Shown piece after piece: positions 60,504 through 64,000 of a stretch of DNA of 64,000 nucleotides. A program made the translations under genes and the position numbers. The notes beneath the pieces are model-generated. The model had not been told where the DNA came from, made no database searches, and worked only from the letters and a program-made list of their open reading frames with translations. Origin of the DNA: Polynucleobacter necessarius (GTDB lineage Bacteria > Pseudomonadota > Gammaproteobacteria > Burkholderiales > Burkholderiaceae); the NCBI GenBank assembly GCA_900095165.1, contig LT606947.1, positions 992,001 to 1,056,000 on the forward strand, written 5' to 3'. How positions within the stretch are numbered: position 1 is the first letter of the stretch; the number at the start of each line of letters is the position of its first letter.

Positions 60504-60997
60504 GCACGCTACCACTTGATCATCCCGATCAAATTTTGTCCACACCTGCAGGCGCATTGGCTGAGCAGTCCGGCGAGTCGCTGTTTCAGCTCAAAAACAA
60601 CGCGGCCGATTTTTTGGTGATGGCTAAAACCATCGTCGAGCACATCGACCGGGCGCTGGATTTGAAGTATTCCGCGCAGGCCCACCAGCTGCGCCTGGCC
60701 GCAGGCAAAGACACCGGCGTTGTTCATTTCGATGACGGACGCGTGCACATCACTGCTGACTTGCCCAAAAAGATTGAGTGGGATCAGGCCCGTCTGGCTG
60801 ACATCACACAACGCATTGCCGCCAACGGCGATAACCCGGCCGAGTACGTCGAGATCAGTTACCGCGTTTCGGAAACTAAGTTCAACGCGTGGCCCGAGTC
60901 GCTCAAGAGCTCGTTCTCTGCGGCCCGCACCCTCAAAACTGGAAAGCCCGGCTTTCGTCTCGCACTGCAGGCACTTAACACAGGAGAAAGCAAATGA
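60500..60997 (+). CDS. Unknown phage-type protein of 165 residues
   Basis: It starts at the ATG at 60500 overlapping the HTH gene and ends overlapping the ATPase gene. It reads SLFQLKNNAADFLVMAKTIV, HQLRLAAGKDTGVVHFDDGR and EYVEISYRVSETKFNAWPES. I do not recognise a named family. Its place ahead of the RecA-like ATPase and DUF669-like genes suggests a role in phage-type recombination or replication. Confidence 0.7.
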   Translation: MSTLPLDHPDQILSTPAGALAEQSGESLFQLKNNAADFLVMAKTIVEHIDRALDLKYSAQAHQLRLAAGKDTGVVHFDDGRVHITADLPKKIEWDQARLADITQRIAANGDNPAEYVEISYRVSETKFNAWPESLKSSFSAARTLKTGKPGFRLALQALNTGESK

Positions 60998-61917
60998 GCC
61001 TTTCCATCATCACTGCTGACCAGTGGCTGGCCGAGCGCCGTGGCGTTAAAGGCGTACTTGTTGGAAAAAGCGGAATTGGGAAGACATCCCAACTGTGGAC
61101 CCTCAAACCCAGCGCCACTTTGTTCTTTGACCTGGAAGCTGGCGACCTCGTTGTTGAAGGCTGGGCCGGTGACACGGTACGCCCACGCACTTGGCATGAG
61201 TGCCGAGACTTTGCCGTCTTCATTGGCGGCCCCAACCCGGCGCTTCGCGATGAGCAGCCCTACAGCCAGGCGCACTTTGATGCGGTGTGCCAGCGCTTCA
61301 GTGAGTCCTCGACCATGGACAAGTACGACACCGTGTTCGTGGAGTCGATCACCGTGGCTGGGCGTCTGTGCCTTCAATGGTGCAAAGGTCAGCCCCAAGC
61401 CTTTTCAGAAAAAACCGGCAAGCCCGATAGCCGGGGTGCTTACGGTTTGATGGGTCAGGAAATGATCGACTGGCTCACCCACTTGCAGCACACCCGGCGC
61501 AAGAACGTGTGGTTCGTCGGCATCCTGAACGAGGCGCTGGACGACTTCAATCGCCGCGTATTTTCTTTGCAGGTTGATGGCTCCAAAACCGGACTGGAGT
61601 TGCCAGGCATCGTCGATGAAGTGGTCACGCTAACTGAACTCAAAAGTGCTGACGGCAGCAGCTACCGCGCTTTTATGTGCCACACGCTCAACAATTGGGG
61701 CTATCCGGCCAAAGACCGCTCGGGTCGACTTGACGCCATAGAGGAGCTCAACCTGAGCCGCCTCATGGAAAAGATTGCGGGCCCGGCCAAACTCGCACCA
61801 GAGCGGCTCGACTTTGCACGGCCCGCCAGCAGCGTTGCTCCTTTGCCAGAAGCCAGAACCTCAAGTGAAGACACCAGCTTCGCCCCCACTTCCTTCAACC
61901 CCACTCAGGAATCCTGA
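60994..61917 (+). CDS. RecA/AAA-like phage ATPase (nucleotide-binding protein)
   Basis: A 307-residue P-loop ATPase of the phage recombination type. Walker A is in GVLVGKSGIGKTSQLWTLK at about residue 20, and DTVFVESITVAGRL is the Walker B strand. Its place before a DUF669-like protein and a helicase matches the replication modules of many phages. The ATG start overlaps the upstream stop by four bases. The last 60 residues are Pro/Ser rich and probably disordered. Confidence 0.82.
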   Translation: MSLSIITADQWLAERRGVKGVLVGKSGIGKTSQLWTLKPSATLFFDLEAGDLVVEGWAGDTVRPRTWHECRDFAVFIGGPNPALRDEQPYSQAHFDAVCQRFSESSTMDKYDTVFVESITVAGRLCLQWCKGQPQAFSEKTGKPDSRGAYGLMGQEMIDWLTHLQHTRRKNVWFVGILNEALDDFNRRVFSLQVDGSKTGLELPGIVDEVVTLTELKSADGSSYRAFMCHTLNNWGYPAKDRSGRLDAIEELNLSRLMEKIAGPAKLAPERLDFARPASSVAPLPEARTSSEDTSFAPTSFNPTQES

Positions 61918-61919
61918 AT

Positions 61920-62510
61920 ATGACTTACTTCGATTTCAATTCTGCGTCCGAGCAAACCTCTTTTGATTTGATCTCCAAAGGCACGCTGGTGCGCGTGCAC
62001 ATGACCATCAAGCCCGGTGGCTTTGATGATGCATCGCAAGGCTGGACCGGCGATTATGCCACCAGAAGTAGCAGCACCGGCTCGGTGTACCTGAACTGCG
62101 AGTTCGTGGTGACCGATGGAGAGTTTGCTCGCCGCAAGATGTGGTCGCTCATTGGTCTGCACAGCCCCAAGGGAGTTGAGTGGGCGAACATGGGCCGCAC
62201 CATGGTGAAAGCCATTCTGAACTCGGCGCGCAACATTCAGCCAGGTGATAGCAGCCAAGCTGCGCAAAACGCCCAGCGTATAAGCGGCTTTGCGGATCTG
62301 GATGGCATTGAGTTTCTGGGCAAAGTGGACTGGGACAAAGACCAGAACGGCCAGGACAAGGCGGCAGTGACGCCAGACCACAAGGACTACGCCGCTGCCA
62401 TGGGTGCGCCGCGAGCGCCTGCTCCGGTCAGTGCTGCGCCCGCAGCCAATGCCTATGCCCAAGCCACAGGTCGTGCGCCGGTTTCCGGTCGTCCGAGCTG
62501 GGCACAGTAA
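61920..62510 (+). CDS. DUF669-like phage protein, possibly ssDNA-binding
   Basis: A 196-residue protein two bases after the ATPase gene. It has STGSVYLNCEFVVTDGEFAR, RRKMWSLIGLHSPKGVEWAN and FLGKVDWDKDQNGQDKAAVT, like the phage DUF669 family. In phages such proteins sit beside ATPases and helicases and are thought to bind single-stranded DNA; the function here is inferred from context. The C-terminus is Ala/Pro rich. Confidence 0.75.
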   Translation: MTYFDFNSASEQTSFDLISKGTLVRVHMTIKPGGFDDASQGWTGDYATRSSSTGSVYLNCEFVVTDGEFARRKMWSLIGLHSPKGVEWANMGRTMVKAILNSARNIQPGDSSQAAQNAQRISGFADLDGIEFLGKVDWDKDQNGQDKAAVTPDHKDYAAAMGAPRAPAPVSAAPAANAYAQATGRAPVSGRPSWAQ

Positions 62511-62525
62511 GCGGGGATCACTGTC

Positions 62526-64000
62526 ATGATGCTTCGACCCCGCCAATCCCTGCTGGTCCAACGCACCCTGGACGCGCTTGCTGTGCATGGCAACACGCTG
62601 GCTGTCGCGCCCACCGGGTCTGGCAAGACCATCATGTTGTCGGCGGTGGTTGGCAAGATGTTGTCTGAACCGGATGCCAAGGCCTGTGTTCTGGCGCATC
62701 GCACCGAACTAACCGGCCAAAACCAGGCCAAGTTTTCCCGCGTCAATCCGGGCTTGAAAACTTCAGTATTTGATGCTCAAGAAAAGTCCTGGGCGGGTGA
62801 CGCCACCTTCACGATGGTGCAAACGCTCTCGCGGCAAACTCACCTTGAGCAGATGCCCACGCTTGATTTGCTGGTCATCGATGAGGCGCATCACGCGTCC
62901 TCACCCAGCTACCGTATGGTCATCGACCAGGTGTTGGCCAAGAACCCCAAGGCGGCCATCTGCGGGCTGACCGCCACGCCCAACCGGGGCGACGGCAAGG
63001 GTCTGCGCGAGGTGTTCTCCAACGTGGCTGACCAGATCGGTCTGGACGAGATGATCGCAAGCGGCCATCTGGTCTCACCGCGAACCTTTGTGATTGATGT
63101 CGGCGCGCAGGAGGCATTGCAGAACGTGCGCCGCACCGCGATCGATTTCGACATGGAGCAGGTGGCCACGATCCTCAACAAATCGCTTATCACCGACGCC
63201 GTGATTGCGCACTGGAAACAAAAAGCAGCAGATCGCAAGACCATTGTTTTTTGTTCTACGGTGGCCCATGCGCAAAGTGTTTGCGATGCTTTTGTTGCTG
63301 CCGGTGTGCAGTCCGTGCTGATCCACGGCGAGTTGACGCCCTTTGAGCGCAAAACTCGGCTGCAAGCATTTGAGACCGGCAGTGCCCAGGTGGTGGTCAA
63401 TGTGGCGGTTCTCACTGAGGGCTATGACTACACGCCCACATCTTGTGTGGTGTTGCTGCGCCCAAGTTCCTACAAGTCCACCTTCATTCAGATGGTTGGG
63501 CGTGGGCTACGTACCGTGGACCCGCAGGAGTTTCCGGGCGTCATCAAGTCCGATTGCGTGGTGCTGGATTTCGACACCGCCAGTCTGATGCACGGTGCAC
63601 TCGAACTTGAGGTCAATCTTGATGGCCGCGCGCAGGATGGCGAAGCACCCACCAAAGAGTGTCCGGAGTGCGACGCCACCGTGCCGCTGTCCTGCATGGA
63701 GTGCCCACTGTGCAGCCAAATTTGGGAGAGCCAGCCAGAGGACAGCGGTGCATTGTCTGATTTCATCATGAGTGAAATCGATCTGCTCAAGCGCTCGAAT
63801 TTCCGTTGGTGCGATCTGTTTGGCTGCGACGACGCCCTGATGGCCACGGGTTTTACGGCCTGGGGCGGCATGTTTTTCCTGAACGGCCGCTGGCATGCCA
63901 TCGGTGGAGCCAAGTCGTTGCGTCCTGCCTTGCTGGCTGTGGGCGAGCGCACCGTGTGCATGGCGCGCGCTGATGACTGGCTCAACGACCACGAGTCGGC
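62526..64000 (+). CDS. DEAD/DEAH-box superfamily 2 helicase, cut by the window edge
   Basis: An open frame from the ATG at 62526 to the end, at least 491 residues, 3' end missing. Motif I is VAPTGSGKTIMLSAVV, motif II is DEAH in LVIDEAHHA, motif III is GLTATPNR, and motif VI is QMVGRGLRTVD. After the helicase core come cysteines CPECDATVPLSCMECPLC that resemble a zinc ribbon, then an uncharacterised domain. It is probably the helicase of the island's phage-like replication module. The start, 15 bases after the previous stop, could also be the next ATG. Confidence 0.88.
   Translation, partial: MMLRPRQSLLVQRTLDALAVHGNTLAVAPTGSGKTIMLSAVVGKMLSEPDAKACVLAHRTELTGQNQAKFSRVNPGLKTSVFDAQEKSWAGDATFTMVQTLSRQTHLEQMPTLDLLVIDEAHHASSPSYRMVIDQVLAKNPKAAICGLTATPNRGDGKGLREVFSNVADQIGLDEMIASGHLVSPRTFVIDVGAQEALQNVRRTAIDFDMEQVATILNKSLITDAVIAHWKQKAADRKTIVFCSTVAHAQSVCDAFVAAGVQSVLIHGELTPFERKTRLQAFETGSAQVVVNVAVLTEGYDYTPTSCVVLLRPSSYKSTFIQMVGRGLRTVDPQEFPGVIKSDCVVLDFDTASLMHGALELEVNLDGRAQDGEAPTKECPECDATVPLSCMECPLCSQIWESQPEDSGALSDFIMSEIDLLKRSNFRWCDLFGCDDALMATGFTAWGGMFFLNGRWHAIGGAKSLRPALLAVGERTVCMARADDWLNDHES

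Larger units (their letters stand above)
50347..64000. mobile_element. Genomic island downstream of ssrA, right end outside the window
   Basis: Content after ssrA changes from housekeeping genes to an ABC-3C conflict system, a serine recombinase with DUF2924, a LexA-like repressor, and phage-like DNA-metabolism genes. From about 54.4 kb the sequence is visibly more GC-rich than the core, with codons ending mostly in G or C. The site next to the tmRNA 3' end is a common target for islands. No integrase of the tyrosine type and no second copy of the tmRNA end was seen inside the window, so the right boundary and perhaps the active integrase lie beyond 64000. It may be two elements side by side, because the ABC-3C part has lower GC. 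Confidence 0.8.

Noticed and set aside
1..64000. CRISPR arrays, rRNA, tRNA and insertion sequences
   Set aside because: No regularly spaced repeats, ribosomal RNA signatures, transposase genes with terminal repeats, or tRNA cloverleaf other than the tmRNA end were seen by eye.

Overview
The window looks like a piece of a betaproteobacterial chromosome, most likely Polynucleobacter (Burkholderiaceae). The evidence is the gene order gyrA-serC-pheA-hisC-tyrA-aroA-cmk-rpsA-ihfB-lapB, the order rpsP-rimM-trmD-rplS, rluC divergent from rne, and a tmRNA with the tag ANDERFALAA. Many core genes are freshly broken. This accumulation of young pseudogenes suggests a lineage in reductive decay, such as an obligate Polynucleobacter endosymbiont of ciliates (inference; 16S and whole-genome comparison would decide).

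Positions 1-50.3 kb are core chromosome. From the left: rluC (cut by the window edge) and rne with a long leader; the molybdenum-cofactor operon moaA-mobA-moeA, all three dead; a 2-hydroxyacid dehydrogenase; ferredoxin and its reductase; thyA-folA; an orphan TRAP binding protein; pmbA; a dead mog; orn; an M48 protease; rsgA; a CobD-like protein and a Nudix hydrolase; the ribosome and tRNA cluster rpsP-rimM-trmD-rplS; a fatty-acid module in which the acyl-CoA dehydrogenase and acyl-CoA synthetase are broken while etfA and etfB are intact; mltB; a broken cysM; comEA; the LPS genes hldD-rfaE1-ugd-lapB; the aromatic, serine and translation supercluster; ompA; ubiG-gph; and ssrA. All four recognisable Moco genes here (moaA, mobA, moeA, mog) carry independent disabling lesions, so the pathway has been abandoned.

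Just past ssrA the composition and gene content change, and the rest of the window is an island that runs off the right edge. Its left part (50.6-54.4 kb, minus strand) is a three-gene ABC-3C-type conflict system: a putative nuclease effector, a middle component, and a DUF3732-type SMC-like ATPase with one frameshift. Next comes a decayed serine-recombinase module: a large recombinase with three in-frame nonsense codons, a DUF2924 protein with one, and a small partner. Divergently (57.2-60.1 kb) lies a compact operon of a LexA-like S24 repressor and two unrecognised proteins, one with a zinc ribbon, with its own promoter, operator palindrome and terminator. From 60.3 kb to the edge is a phage-like DNA-metabolism operon: HTH protein, unknown protein, RecA/AAA-like ATPase, DUF669-like protein and a DEAD/DEAH helicase.

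The two most interesting items are the ABC-3C system and the LexA-regulated pair of unknown genes. No CRISPR array, rRNA, tRNA or insertion sequence was seen.
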